Below are positions 19,622 to 31,564 of a DNA stretch of 64,000 bases, one piece after another (position 1 is the stretch's first letter; every line of letters begins with the position of its first letter). Under the pieces are notes generated by a model. That model made no database searches. It worked only from the letters and a program-made list of their open reading frames with translations, and was not told the DNA's origin. Made by a program: the position numbers and the translations under genes. The stretch lies in contig JAPJBO010000031.1 of assembly GCA_030068145.1 (NCBI GenBank), positions 310,001 through 374,000 on the forward strand, in the 5' to 3' direction. The stretch is from Diplonema papillatum (lineage: Eukaryota > Euglenozoa > Diplonemea > Diplonemida > Diplonemidae).

Positions 19622-19950
19622 TAGCTGGCCCGACAACCAATTTGGCCGAGATCTCCGGGCCAGTGCTAGCCGGCGAAGAAGTGAGTGCAATGATGCCCCT
19701 CATGGTGAAGTAATAGCTGGCCCGACATCCCGGGCCGAGATCTCCGGGCCAGTGCTAGCCGGCGAAGAAGTGAGAGCAATGATGCCCCTCATGGTGAAGT
19801 AATAGCTGGCCCGACAACCCGGGCCGAGATCTCCGGGCCAGTGCTAGCCGGCGAAGAAGTGAGTGCAATGATGCGCGAGGCGGACGTTGATGGTAGCTCG
19901 CAAATAAACCACGAAGAGCTCATAGGGCTCCTGATGAACAATTGGTAACA
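19622..19950 (+). pseudogene. Three truncated copies of the calmodulin-like 3' end
   Basis: After the stop, a ~92-bp unit repeats: GTGAGTGCAATGATG (from EEVSAMM), CCCCTCATGG.GAAGTAAT (from the LLMEK stop) and GCTGGCCCGACA. The first two copies have lost the EF-4 loop between these parts. The third (19858-19948) keeps a decayed EF-4 (EADVDGSSQINHEEL), ending in TGGTAA. Confidence 0.85.
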
Positions 19951-20084
19951 AAAAAGTGATAGTAGTCCAGGAAGCCCTCTCTGTACACGCGAAGAACAAC
20001 GAAGAAACGTTTGCCTCATCAGTTTCACCACCTTCGGCCAGTTGATGCTGTTCGTCTGTTACTTTGTTTGTCAGTGCAAGCCCC

Positions 20085-20245
20085 AACTCCGGGAATGTTT
20101 TACATACGCGCCAGCTTGGAAGGAAATGCTCGACGAAGCTGCCAGACAAATAGCCGAAGGGATTCCAAGTGCTGTAACTACCGACTACACGACAAGACAC
20201 AAACAACCAGTGTTCGCGCTAAGGAAAAAGCGGTTGCTTTAGATA
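20085..20245 (+). repeat. Dispersed repeat R4, partial
   Basis: Carries CGCGCCAGCTTGGAAGGAAA, CTGCCAGACAAATAG and AAGTGCTGTAACTACCGA, then diverges from the fuller copies at 14036 and 61800. Confidence 0.65.
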
Positions 20246-20424
20246 TCAGGGAATAACCTTTATCCAGGATGGCGACCACAGTGTATTGTCCACCTCGATC
20301 TGAATCCTGAACCGGATGCCCGGTACGCAAATTCGTTTTACTGCCTGGACCGCCGCGTATACTCTTTTGTGTGTGCGAAGGACCTGTTTTGTATCTTTAC
20401 ATGGCAGGTTCCAACGCTGCCAAC

Positions 20425-20660
20425 TTTCTTTTTTTGTATAAGCACCTGCTTTGTAGGAAATGCTTGAGACTGCCAGTTGCGATAGATCAAAGGAGGTAAA
20501 TGTGCTGTAGCCCACGAAACACAGGTAAATCTGGGTTTAGTGGCGGGCGTAAGCGTTCAAAAAAAAGGACCCACTTTGTAGTTGTATTGTTTTCTCCCCC
20601 TCTAGCCTCCTTCGAAATGAGCACAAGGCAGTCCCTCGAGTATTTTGTACTGACATGTCC
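20425..20660 (+). repeat. Dispersed repeat R2, full-length copy
   Basis: Runs from TTTTTGTATAAGCACCTGCT through AGGAGGTAAATGTGCTGTAG, GTGGCGGGCGTAAGCG and CCCACTTTGTAGTTGTATTG to GAGCACAAGGCAGTCCCTCG. The pyrimidine run ending TTTGTAG at its head resembles a 3' splice site. Confidence 0.8.
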
Positions 20661-20706
20661 AGCGTGGTATGTTGTTCCAAAAAAGAAAATCCTTGAAAAA
20701 CTGACC

Positions 20707-20865
20707 GGCTGATTTTTTGTTTGTGCGTGCCGGTTGATCGTTTTCCCACTTGTATTTACCCTGTGTGTATTCAGGTAAGGAATTCTGATCAACCACCAAA
20801 ACACGCTGCCTACGTCTTTTTAGCCTGCACAATACATTGAAGGGCAACCCACAAGACTGTTAGTA
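20707..20865 (-). repeat. Dispersed repeat R1, reverse copy
   Basis: The minus strand carries GTTAGTACT... is absent at the head but TTGTGGGTTGCCCTTCAATG, CTAAAAAGACGTAGGCAGCG and AAATACAAGTGGGAAAACGA match the units at 14236-14855. Confidence 0.8.
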
Positions 20866-21744
20866 CTCTGCCGATCAGAAGGGGTTTACGACAACATCTT
20901 GCCGGTGCATCAAGCTGATTCCGCTCCATGGGCGGCATAGCCAAAGCTTACACTGTTGAAAACCGGTTGATTTTGTGCGAGTCTGCCGGTAAAAAAGGGC
21001 TCGAAATTTGATCAGCCGGCAAGCCGGCTGATCGCGCGCACACTGCACACAACAGGAGAAAAAAGTCCTGAGTGGGAAAACAACGTACGGTGTGGAAGCG
21101 AAGAACCCCTGAGAGCGCCACTCACAGCACCTTCAATCTGAGCCCAGACCTGACCCGCACTGACAATCCCGCATGTGTCCTCAGAGCCAATCCTTTTCCC
21201 GAAGTTACGGATCCAGTTTGCCGACTTCCCTTACCTACATTGTTCTGTCGGCCAGAGGCTTTTAGCCTAGGAGACCTATTGCGGTTAACGGTACGGAGAG
21301 AATGAGATCTCCCCTGTTTTTTCCATGCACATCCACAAGACACCCTACTACACGAAGAAAGTGCAGCTTTCCAGGATAGTTAACCCTGTCCCCGCGTGAA
21401 GCGTTTCAAGGGTCAACCCTTCCTTCAAAAAGAGACGACTGCATCATCCGGGGCCTGTGGACATGGTCAACAGGATCGTCAATGTGTCACCACTTCAGAT
21501 CTCTGCATCCGGGTTGCGGAATGTTCACGCATTCCCTTTCGGCAATCCTGCACGTCCGAGCAAGCTCGTCAGTGGCAGCTTTGAGGCGAGCAATTACACC
21601 TTGCCTTAGGACCGACTGACCCATGTCCAATTGCTACAACTCCCTCCCTTCCATTCGGAGTCAAAGCTACGTCGAGTATTTCTATCGAAGCCCCCATCCC
21701 CAAAGCCTCTAAGGAGACTTTAAACTGACCTTTTATACCACTTA
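20866..21744. other. No gene seen
   Basis: A partial R4-like end (AAGTCCTGAGTG, GCGAAGAAC) lies near 21065-21105. The short open frames are not convincing. The end (CAAAGCCTCTAAGGAGACTT) resembles the close of R9. Confidence 0.35.
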
Positions 21745-22673
21745 CCTACCCCTCCCCGTGTTAGTGTCGCCTACCTAAAGGCACCTTTTCCGAAAAGGCG
21801 ACACTAACGCGGGAAGCCGTTGGTGAGGATGAGACATTCTCCATGCAAATACAGGGAACCCTATTGAGAACCGTCTTCCCGTGTTAGTGTCGCCTCGCGT
21901 TTTCAGGCAAAAAGGCGACTGACAAGGGCTAAACAGAGGCGACACTAACACGGGAAGCCTTTGGTGAGGATGAGACATTCTTCATGCAAATACAGGGAAC
22001 CCTATTGAGAACCGTCTTCCCGTGTTAGTGTCGCCTCGCGTTTTCAGGCAAAAAGGCGACTGACAAGGGCTAAACAGAGGCGACACTAACACGGGAAGCC
22101 TTTGGTGAGGATGAGACATTCTTCATGCAAATACAGGGAACCCTATTGAGAACCGTCTTCCCGTGTTAGTGTCGCCTCGCGTTTTCAGGCAAAAAGGCGA
22201 CTGACAAGGGCTAAACAGAGGCGACACTAACACGGGAAGCCTTTGGTGAGGATGAGACATTCTTCATGCAAATACAGGGAACCCTATTGAGAACCGTCTT
22301 CCCGTGTTAGTGTCGCCTCGCGTTTTCAGGCAAAAAGGCGACTGACAAGGGCTAAACAGAGGCGACACTAACACGGGAAGCCGTTGGTGAGGATGAGACA
22401 TTCTCCATGCAAATACAGGGAACCCTATTGAGAACCGTCTTCCCGTGTTAGTGTCGCCTCGCGTTTTCAGGCAAAAAGGCGACTGACAAGGGCTAAACAG
22501 AGGCGACACTAACACGGGAAGCCTTTGGTGAGGATGAGACATTCTTCATGCAAATACAGGGAACCCTATTGAGAACCGTCTTCCCGTGTTAGTGTCGCCT
22601 CGCGTTTTCAGGCAAAAAGGCGACACTGACAAGGGCTAAACGGAGGCGACACTCACACGTGGGGGGGGGTAGG
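21745..22673. mobile_element. TIR element whose interior is a 141-bp hairpin satellite
   Basis: The ends are CCTACCCC...CCGTGTTAGTGTCGCCT and its inverse (AGGCGACACTCACACG...GGGGTAGG), flanked by TA at 21743-21744 and 22674-22675. Inside are about six 141-bp tandem units. Each has a perfect 21-bp inverted pair (outermost word CTTCCCGTGTTAGTGTCGCC, with partner GGCGACACTAACACGGGAAG) around a ~42-base loop. Units also carry ATGCAAATACAGGGAACCC. This reads as a small Tc1/mariner-type MITE with a multiplied interior. No transposase is encoded. Confidence 0.7.
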
Positions 22674-22849
22674 TATGAGGAAAAGAAAAATCAAGAAAAT
22701 GACATTTCTCTGCAGCCAGAGCAGTGCCCAACGAACGTCTTGTGGCACTTTGCAGAGTGAAAGCTCGTTTGAGTAATCAGGGAGTTAAGAGTTCAGCGTT
22801 ATTATTATATCCTAGTAGGCTACAAGCAAAGAAGCAAAAAGGAAAGTGT

Positions 22850-22950
22850 AAACAAAGGAGGTCTTCATTTTCACACACTAACTGTTACAGCAAGTGAAAA
22901 TAAAATGAAGATTCTTTTATTATCGATTAGTCAACCTCTACAACCGTTCA
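22850..22950 (+). repeat. Foldback repeat P (also at 47740-47830, reversed)
   Basis: GGTCTTCATTTTCAC ... GTGAAAATAAAATGAAG is an inverted pair around CTGTTACAG. The segment closes with TTATTATCGATTAGTCAACC. In the reversed copy near 47.8 kb it sits directly next to the 46-bp satellite flank. Here it is 1.3 kb from the satellite. Confidence 0.65.
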
Positions 22951-23407
22951 GGAAAGCCTTCGGAAAGAAGGTTTGTACTCACGTACAAAAGGTTCCCCCG
23001 CCCACCCATCCGTGGAACAGATGGCAACAGCGACGGAATATCCAGAGATCATCGCCCACGCGCCGAGTCACAATCGAGCACAACACTCTCGTTGCGTTAG
23101 TGGGGACTCATTTCCATGCAAACACAACTTCTCTACACCATTCCTTTCTAGTTTGGCCAATCTATATTTTCCGTGAACGTCTTCAGTTTCCGGCAAGTAA
23201 GAGAAAGCCCAGATCAAGGTTGAAGTCGCTTATTTCCGGCGCGGCGGAAGCCCCACCCGATCGGCGTCTGCTGGCTTTGGCCATTACCGTCGAGATGCTT
23301 GATATGAGGTGCCTCTGGTGAAGCAGCCTGGCACCACTGTCCCTGATGTGCGGCAGTGTACTGGACATAAAGGGCGCCAGCCCGTTTTCACGGTCATTTG
23401 CCGACAC

Positions 23408-24085
23408 GTACGCTCTTGACAGGACAATACCCTGTGGCGAATTTTTGCGCGTTCGAAGGGCAATAAAGAGCTCGTTTTGAAACAGGAAAACAGAGCTTTG
23501 CCGTTGCTGTCCATTAGGATTCTGATGGCTGACAGTGACAAAGTTGCCTTCGTGCTTACTCGCACCGGAGAGGCGAGCTCCGGATGGGTGTGTCGATTCT
23601 CAAGTACGGTAACATACCCAGTTTCACTGGAGTGCCCGTTCCCGGCGAGCTACGAGGGAACGAACCTGTAAGAGTGCCAACGCTACTCTTTCAATAACGT
23701 ACATATAAAAGGTGTCACGGGAGAAGCCGGCAGCCGCTGCTTAACGGCAAATGCAAGCTTACCCCTGTGGTACCTGCATTTCAAGTTCACAATTAGTTTA
23801 TCTCATTAACGGCTTATCACGTGGGCGGCCCTGAGATTACCCCCTCAGGTGACACCACTTTATCTTTAGCCATACTTCAACCCTCTTGACAGGACAATAC
23901 CCTGTGACGAATTTTTGCGCGTTCGAAGGGCAATAAAGAGCTCGTTTTGAAACAGGAAAACAGAGCTTTGCCGTTGCTGTCCATTAGGATTCTGATGGCT
24001 GACAGCAACGAAGTTGACTTCGTGCTTACTCGCACCGGTGAGGCGAGCTCCGGATATGGGTGTGTCGATTCTCAAGTACCTTTGT
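23408..24085 (+). repeat. Direct duplication R6 (two ~205-bp copies)
   Basis: 23408-23610 and 23880-24085 share CTCTTGACAGGACAATACCC through CGAGCTCCGGAT and TGTGTCGATTCTCAAGTAC with few changes. The DNA between holds R5 words (GGCAGCCGCTGCTTAAC, CACGTGGGCGGC). Confidence 0.75.
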
Positions 24086-24300
24086 ACCTTTTCGAGAGCA
24101 GAAAGCGCACACCCCGCGGTATCGGCACGTTACGAATGCGGTGACGCGTTCCACCAAATCGTCCTTGCTGCCATACACAATCCACAATCAATCATCAGTT
24201 CTATGATGGCAGCGCGTTTACGCTGGCGTTCTTCTTGAGTATATCGAGCTTGCTCAGACAGTCAAGATGAAAGCGAGTTACGGGATACGATGGGGAATTC

Positions 24301-26003
24301 AAAACTCTGTCGTCCCTGGACTACTCAGTATCGGAGCGCGCGTAACCAAACTCTGTCGTCCCTGGACTACTCAGTATCGGAGCGCGCGTAACAAAACTCT
24401 GTCGTCCCTGGACTACTCAGTATCGGAGCGCGCGTAACAAAACTCTGTCGTCCCTGGACTACTCAGTATCGGAGCGCGCGTAACAAAACTCTGTCGTCCC
24501 TGGACTACTCAGTATCGGAGTGCGCGTAACAAAACTCTGTCGTCCCTGGACTACTCAGTATCGGAGCGCGCGTAACAAAACTCTGTCGTCCCCGGACTAC
24601 TCAGTATCGGAGCGCGCTTAACAAAACTCTGTCGTCCCTGGACTACTCAGTATCGGAGCGCGCGTAACAAAACTCTGTCGTCCCTGGACTACTCAGTATC
24701 GGAGCGCGCGTAACAAAACTCTGTCGTCCCTGGACTACTCAGTATCGGAGCGCGCGTAACAAAACTCTGTCGTCCCTGGACTACTCAGTATCGGAGCGCG
24801 CGTAACAAAACTCTGTCGTCCCTGGACTACTCAGTATCGGAGCGCGCGTAACAAAACTCTGTCGTCCCTGGACTACTCAGTATCGGAGCGCGCGTAACAA
24901 AACTCTGTCGTCCCTGGACTACTCAGTATCGGAGCGCGCGTAACAAAACTCTGTCGTCCCTGGACTACTCAGTATCGGAGCGCGCGTAACAAAACTCTGT
25001 CGTCCCTGGACTACTCAGTATCGGAGCGCGCGTAACAAAACTCTGTCGTCCCTGGACTACTCAGTATCGGAGCGCGCGTAACAAAACTCTGTCGTCCCTG
25101 GACTACTCAGTATCGGAGCGCGCGTAACAAAACTCTGTCGTCCCTGGACTACTCAGTATCGGAGCGCGCGTAACAAAACTCTGTCGTCCCTGGACTACTC
25201 AGTATCGGAGCGCGCGTAACAAAACTCTGTCGTCCCTGGACTACTCAGTATCGGAGCGCGCGTAACAAAACTCTGTCGTCCCTGGACTACTCAGTATCGG
25301 AGCGCGCGTAACAAAACTCTGTCGTCCCTGGACTACTCAGTATCGGAGCGCGCGTAACAAAACTCTGTCGTCCCTGGACTACTCAGTATCGGAGCGCGCG
25401 TAACAAAACTCTGTCGTCCCTGGACTACTCAGTATCGGAGCGCGCGTAACAAAACTCTGTCGTCCCTGGACTACTCAGTATCGGAGCGCGCGTAACAAAA
25501 CTCTGTCGTCCCTGGACTACTCAGTATCGGAGCGCGCGTAACAAAACTCTGTCGTCCCTGGACTACTCAGTATCGGAGCGCGCGTAACAAAACTCTGTCG
25601 TCCCTGGACTACTCAGTATCGGAGCGCGCGTAACAAAACTCTGTCGTCCCTGGACTACTCAGTATCGGAGCGCGCGTAACAAAACTCTGTCGTCCCTGGA
25701 CTACTCAGTATCGGAGCGCGCGTAACAAAACTCTGTCGTCCCTGGACTACTCAGTATCGGAGCGCGCGCAACAAAACTCTATCGTCCCTGGACTACTCAG
25801 TATCGGAGCGCGCGTAACAAAACTCTATCGTCCCCGCGTAACAAAACTCTATCGTCCCTGGACTACTCAGTATCGGAGCGCGCGCAACAAAACTCTATCG
25901 TCCCTGGACTACTCAGTATCGGAGCGCGCGTAACAAAACTCTATCGTCCCCGCGTAACAAAACTCTATCGTCCCTGGACTACTCAGTATCGGAGCGCGCG
26001 TAA
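24301..26003 (+). repeat. 46-bp satellite array, about 37 units
   Basis: The unit reads AAAACTCTGTCGTCCCTGGA, then CTACTCAGTATCGGAGCG, then CGCGTAAC. Most units are identical. Variation (TGTCGTCC to TATCGTCC, shortened units) is concentrated after 25770, so the edge is older than the middle. Five reversed units with the same flanking sequence lie at 47895-48128. There are no unique spacers, so this is not a CRISPR array. Confidence 0.95.
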
Positions 26004-26610
26004 TCCGATTCAACCCATCGCAGATGAGCGGTCCAGACCAGCTCACTCGCCAACGTGTGGAGTTGACCCCGATAATAAAAGAGTCGGTTATGCGGCTAGC
26101 GGAAGCTAGCGCACGAGGCTTGCACTCGCACCTACCTTGCGATACCAAATTGCCTTGTTCGAACTCTCTCTCTCCTCTCTTTTTTATGCCTTTTTTAGAA
26201 GACAACCTCGCCGTAGGCAGCGTGTTTTTTGATAGTCTGAAAAGATTAGAATTCTCCCCTTGGATCTACTAAACAGGGGTTAAACACAAGAGGGAAGTCG
26301 ATCTACCGGCACACACAACGTCTCGTTGAGCAACAAAACGAAGCGCCCGTCTAATTTGGTGTACCTGTGTTCTCAGGTTGCCCAGCACGTTTGCAGCGTT
26401 TGTGGCGGACCAGTAGTAGAGTACCGAACTTGCACAAGAAGCGGGAAGAGACAAGAAGTCGACCGACCAGCACCGCACAAACAAAGGTCACCCGGGGCCC
26501 TAAAATACCGGAATCTCAAGCGAACTTTAACTTTAAACAAAGCGAAGCTCCTGTCTGTTTTAGTACTTACCTTTCTTGCCTTGTCCAGCAGATTTGCAGT
26601 ATATGACATA

Positions 26611-28224
26611 CCGTCTTCGGAAAAATATTGGATAGGAAAATATTTGGATAGGAATAATATTTGGATAGGAAATATTTTGGATAAAACGGCCTTCCGCGGA
26701 ACATTTGGATATTTTTCCGGATTTTTTTTTTTTGAATTTATGTCTTCTCTGATTGCCCGCACAGCAGTAGCTGCTTTACCCGGACGGGGTTTTCTGCTCG
26801 GCTCTCTTGATGTACACCCCGGACTCCCACTCCAGATTGCGGGAGTGGGTTTGCGGTCATTTGTGCGGTCGGCCTCACTCCCTCAACGCGGGAGTGGCCT
26901 CCCGCACGTTTTCACTCCCGCATTGACGTAGTATATGGCTGCTGAAGTCCGGGGTGTCAGAAATGATCAAATAAGAAGAAAACGAACCAGGGATATCAAT
27001 CAGATATACCGCACGAGGAACACCGCAGAACGCTCCGCAGAAAAGCGCGGGAGTACAGCTCGTGGGAGGAAAGAGACCTTGAAATAGGTGGAATAGGTGA
27101 GCTTGTTGCCGTCTAGGACTACAGGAGGGATGCAGAAGTGGAACAGCATGCCAGGCAAAAAGGTTTCGCATGCAACGGCCACTCGCGCTCGTACGCTGTA
27201 CGGGAAAACAACTCCATTGCACACGCTCTAGGCGGAAGTCGGAGTGAACCGATCGACGTTGACGAACAAAAGGCCAAGAGAGGCCGTCCATTGTCATTAC
27301 GAAAAAAGGAGACCGTGATCCCTTTAGAACTGATCGAGCGAAAACGAACGAACGGGGCCGCTGTCACTTACTCGCTCGTGAGCGTGCTTGCGCCCGAACT
27401 ACTGGGTTGCCAGTCATCTAATCAGAACTTAGCACAGAATGGGCTCGGAAGTGGTGTCGGAAGCACAACTACGTACAGACGACTAAGACAAGCAGAGTAC
27501 TGGATGAAACCCAGACGAAACAAAAGAAAGAAGAGATGCGGCCAGCTGTTCATGCTTTAATGGAGTAACGATATCCCACAAAGCTGCGTCTTGAACTGCG
27601 ACCATGCTGCGGCGCTTTTCACGCCCAGCCCGACTGCGACACTCGCCCCGAAAGGTACTCGTGATGTGCGCATTGACTATGGGCGACAAGCGAAGTGTTA
27701 CTGTTGTGACGGGTGGGGCTGCGGATGGGATACCCATTCCCTACCAAGTGATCTTGGCGGGGAAAACGAGCCGGATCATTCCCCAGGTCGCAGACACGAA
27801 GGGGTTCCACTTGACCTAGACCCGGCCAACACCGCGACAACAAAGCATTACATCGACTGGTGGGCGAAAGATGGTGAGGGCGCAAGAAACGGTTCCATCA
27901 GTAAGCGCTTTTTCCTTCTGCGAATCGAACCATCAGCGTCCCGTTGCTTCCGGACCGGCCGCGAACCGACCCAGACCCGCTGGGTCGGAGCGTCCAAAGC
28001 GCTCTCAGCCTAGGATTCCGTGGCATGAGGCGCGGGGGGGAAACCAGAGTTAGAGGGCGGGGGAATACGTTCTAAACTTAACAACCGGAAAATCGCCTTG
28101 AACTTTGATCGGACCGGAAAAATATTTGGATAGGAAAAATGTTTGGATAGGAAATATTTTGGATAAAATGACCATCCCAGAAAAATTTGGATATTTTTCC
28201 TATCCAATATTTTTCCGAAGACGG
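26611..28224 (+). mobile_element. pogo/Tigger-type DNA transposon with TA duplication
   Basis: The terminal inverted repeats are CCGTCTTCGGAAAAATATTG and its inverse, with subterminal ATTTGGATAGGAA repeats at both ends. TA flanks the element (26609-26610 and 28225-28226). The interior encodes a decayed DDE-type transposase. On the right, R1 continues (GTCTAAAAAGACGTAGGCAG); on the left is an R1-like head (TTTTAGTACTTACC...CTTGCC), so the element landed inside R1. At 1614 bp it has the expected size for this group. Confidence 0.75.
26935..28013 (+). pseudogene. DDE_1-type (pogo/CENP-B-like) transposase, broken
   Basis: The first frame (26935-27087) is basic (IRRKRTRDINQIYRTRN). The second (about 27120-27560) has KAKRGRPLSLRKKETV and NGAAVTYSLVSVLA, like the N-terminal helix-turn-helix part of pogo-type transposases. 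The region 27591-27900 carries TATLAPKGTRDVRI, then in another frame DKRSVTVVTGGAADGIPIPY and QVILAGKTSRIIPQ, then TTKHYIDWWAKDG. This order matches the DDE core of the family (KR.IT......G..LP....KGKT..C.P). The frame changes between 27560 and 27700 and again after about 27820, so the copy is not intact unless an intron is involved. Confidence 0.6.
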
Positions 28225-28466
28225 TATTATGTGGAGTCTAAAAAGACGTAGGCAGCGTGTTTTCAGTGGTTTGACCAGAATTCCTAACTTGCACAGGGGG
28301 TAGAGCCACGAGGGAAGTCGATCAACTGGCACGCGCACAAGCAAGGTTTACTTACCGACACTCTCTCTTCGCGTAACGCACCCAGTCCCCCAAATCATCA
28401 CAATTCTCTTGGTTAATCAACCACCGAGCCAGGACTTTGCAATTTTAAGCGAGGCATATATATGAG

Positions 28467-30063
28467 TCGATGCCAAAAGGGGGGGGGGGGGTTTGGGCGG
28501 AAAAATCCCCGCATAGTTCACCAGGGTCTGACGGGTACTGAGGCCCCATACCCTTCCTAAAACATCATTCTGCGTTCAAATACGCCCTCAGAAGCCTCCG
28601 GAGAGCCTTCTATGATGTCCCAAATGCAATTTTTGTGGGTTTTTAGGGGGTCCCCCCGTCTGCTGGCCGTAAACCGCCATAGAAGACACATATGCAACCT
28701 GATGCTGGGTCGCTCCTCGGAGCAAAATCTCGGCCTAAACACACGTTTTCGGCGTTCTCTATCATTCTCCAGGTGCATTCGACCCTCGGACTTCATAAAT
28801 TATCTCGCTTACAGGTGTTCCGGGGTGTGCAAAAACAAGGCGAATGGACCCTACAGACCGTACCACGCCCTGCCTGTCTATACAGGCTTTGGGGTCGAAT
28901 TGCGCCGCCTTGGCGCCATGTGCACCGTTTTGGTCTCGTTTGTGCTGCTTTGGGATCCACTAAGAACTCTAGTCTGATTTGCGGGACGCTTTGCTCGGTT
29001 TTGGTGCCCACTTCACCGTTCAAAGTGCATCCAGTGGTGAAGACTTTGCGCCGAAGCTGGAGAGGAAGCGACCCAGTAGGCGCCACTTCACCGTGAGCGG
29101 GTCTCGGAACAGGACTCAAACTGTGGCCCAGGTGATACTGCCGACCATGGCAGGTGTGTGCGCCACACAGTTTGTCTGACCAAGCTCACTGCACAGGAGC
29201 TTGCCACACATCCCTCGGGTCATGTGCCGCCTGTGCAAAGACATCCAGCGAGAAGCACTTTGCAGCCATGGGTGAGAAAGATGCCAGAAGGGAAGACATT
29301 GCCAGGAAAGCTCTGAAAGCCTGCCCTGAAAGCGGTGAAGCCTGCTTCAAAATCATGAAGTGAACGCGTCGTAGTCAACCGCTTGAGAACGGCTGATGAT
29401 CGCCTGTTACTTAACGCTTGTCCTACTTCGTTCACCAAGCCTTGCAGAATCACCAGAATAGCATAACATGATGCAGGTAGAAGCCTGAACAGGCCTTAGA
29501 ACAGTGAAAGTGGGCGCCAAAACCGAGGAAAGCGTCCCGCAAATCAGACCAGAGTTCTTAATGGACTCCAAAGCAGCACAAACGAAGCCCGAAACGGTGG
29601 ATGTGGCGCCAAAGCCAGTGCAGGTTGACCCCAAAGCCTGTATAGACAGGCAGGGCGTAGTTCGGTCTGTCCCCAATGCAGGGGGCCATTCTCCTTATCT
29701 TTGCACGTCCCGGAACACCTGTGAGTGAAAGAAACCACGAAGCCCGAGGGTCGAATGCACCTGGAGAGTGCTAGAGAACGCCGAAAACGTGTGTTTGGGC
29801 TGGGATCTTGCACAGAGAAGCGACCCAGCATCAGGTTGCGTATGTGTCTTCTATGGTGGTTTACGGCCAGCAGGCGGGGGGACCCCCTAAAAACCCACAA
29901 AATCGCATTTGGGACATCATAGAAGGCTCTCCGGAGGCTTCTGAGGGCGTATTTGAACGCAGAATGATGTTTTAGGAAGGGTATGGGGCCTCAGTACCCG
30001 TCAGACCCTGGTGAACTATGCGGGGATTTTTCCGCCCAAACCCCCCCCCCCCCCTTTTGGCAT
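28467..30063. mobile_element. 1.6-kb element with inverted arms of ~550 bp
   Basis: The left arm from GATGCCAAAAGGGGG (28467) to about 29020 is repeated in reverse from about 29495 to CCCCCTTTTGGCATC (30063), with moderate divergence and small indels. The unpaired centre (29030-29490) holds only a 31-codon frame (MGEKDARREDIARKALKACP). No target duplication is clear (flanks GAGTC and GTACC). It could be a non-autonomous foldback element or an inverted duplication. Confidence 0.65.
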
Positions 30064-31564
30064 CGTACCATATGTCTGGCCCGTCGGAAAAGGGTTAAAC
30101 GCACCTCCTTCACACAAAACGGCCGGTACGACGCGGCGAATAAAAAGACAACACAAATAACAGCGCTAAAATCCAGTTGGCGAGAGTCAACCAAGGCCCT
30201 AAAACCCCCGCAGTTTCGGAATTCAAGCGAGCTTTCTCTCTGAACAAACGAAGCACCCGTCTTTTCCCAGCGAGCTACGAGGGTCCAAAAATACAACCTG
30301 CCCCTTTTCTTTTAGTAACATTTTCTCCTTTCCTCCTTTACTTTGATCATAGGTGTCACGGCAAGTTTTGGCAGCCGCTGCTTAACAAAATTTGACGTGG
30401 GCGGCTTTGGATTTACATCTGAATGACACCTCAATACAAAAAAAGTTGTCGACAACTAACAAGTAAAAGAATAAAACAAAACTACGCATTTCTTTTCAGT
30501 ACGAACGGGGGGGGATTTTGTCCTGAGCCGGAGTTTCTAGCGTTTATCATCAGATTGACCCGATGAAAGTGATTGGTACTATTGCCTACCTTCTGCTTTC
30601 AAGCAGGCGACAGAATGGAACAAAGTAAGGCATGGATTGGGATTCAGCAGTTCCTTTGCACTTTTGCCGACCCTCAAGGGAAAGATAGTTAGCGTGGAGG
30701 TCCACAGTTTCTCAGACGGGTTCTGTGCTCCCGACGGATCTGGCCGCATGCTGACCCCCTCCACAAAGTGGTGGTTGGAGTCAGGCACTCCTTTTCGCCA
30801 TGAACCCCAACTGCGGCACAAACGCGGGTAGAGACCACTGAGCCGGTCCGTCCCTATCGCTTGCAACTGCATCGAAGTGCCTGCCGCTGTTTATCACAGT
30901 GAATCACAGTCCACCACGGTCTTAGCAGGTCCCCATCCGTAGTCCCTAGAGCTGCATCGAATTGCCCGGTGCTGTATTCTTCGGTCTATCGCGGTCTATC
31001 AAGAGGGGATGGACCGGCTCAAGCACGGGTTGGCATCGCTCCCGTCCGCGCCCTCGCTTTCCCGACCATGCGCCGCGATTGTCGGTCGAAGCATTGCTCC
31101 TCAAGGGCGCGTTTGCCAGGATCTGGTGGATAACGGTGTCCAAAGCTACAGGCAAGCCCGAGCCCGTGTTGGCTCTTCAAAAGAACCCATTCGACGAAGG
31201 TCACCCGGAGACTCTAAAACCCCGGATTCTCAAGCGAACTATAACTCTAAAAGTCCGTCATAAAAAGCACGGACAGATAAAAAGAACCCTTAAAAGGGCC
31301 CTTATGAAGGCGGTGATTACTACTTGTAGAACGTGGGCCCAAGACTACACTCCACGAAGGAATGTACTTGGTGTCGGTCACAAACAGTCCCGGACGTGGC
31401 TAGCCGGTGATTGGAGTCAGGATTATCGGACTTTCTTCTTTCAAAGGACCGCAACCAGAACAAAAGATATGGTAAGGAAGGACGGCACTGGGTTCCTCCG
31501 ACTACGCTGCCATATGCTGCCTTGGTGATTGGTGTCAACTGTTTTCAAACAGCCCAACAGAACA
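30064..31564. other. Repeat remnants, no gene seen
   Basis: Contains R10 modules at about 30190-30245 and 31199-31255 (GGTCACCCGGAGACTCTAAA, CTCAAGCGAACT), R5 words at about 30350-30430 and a fragmentary R1 end near 30245. Open frames up to 188 codons (30962-31528) lack the codon pattern of the real exons. Confidence 0.4.

Noticed and set aside
24301-26003. CRISPR array
   Set aside because: The 46-bp units are directly contiguous with no unique spacers, no cas genes are present, and the genome is eukaryotic. It is a satellite.
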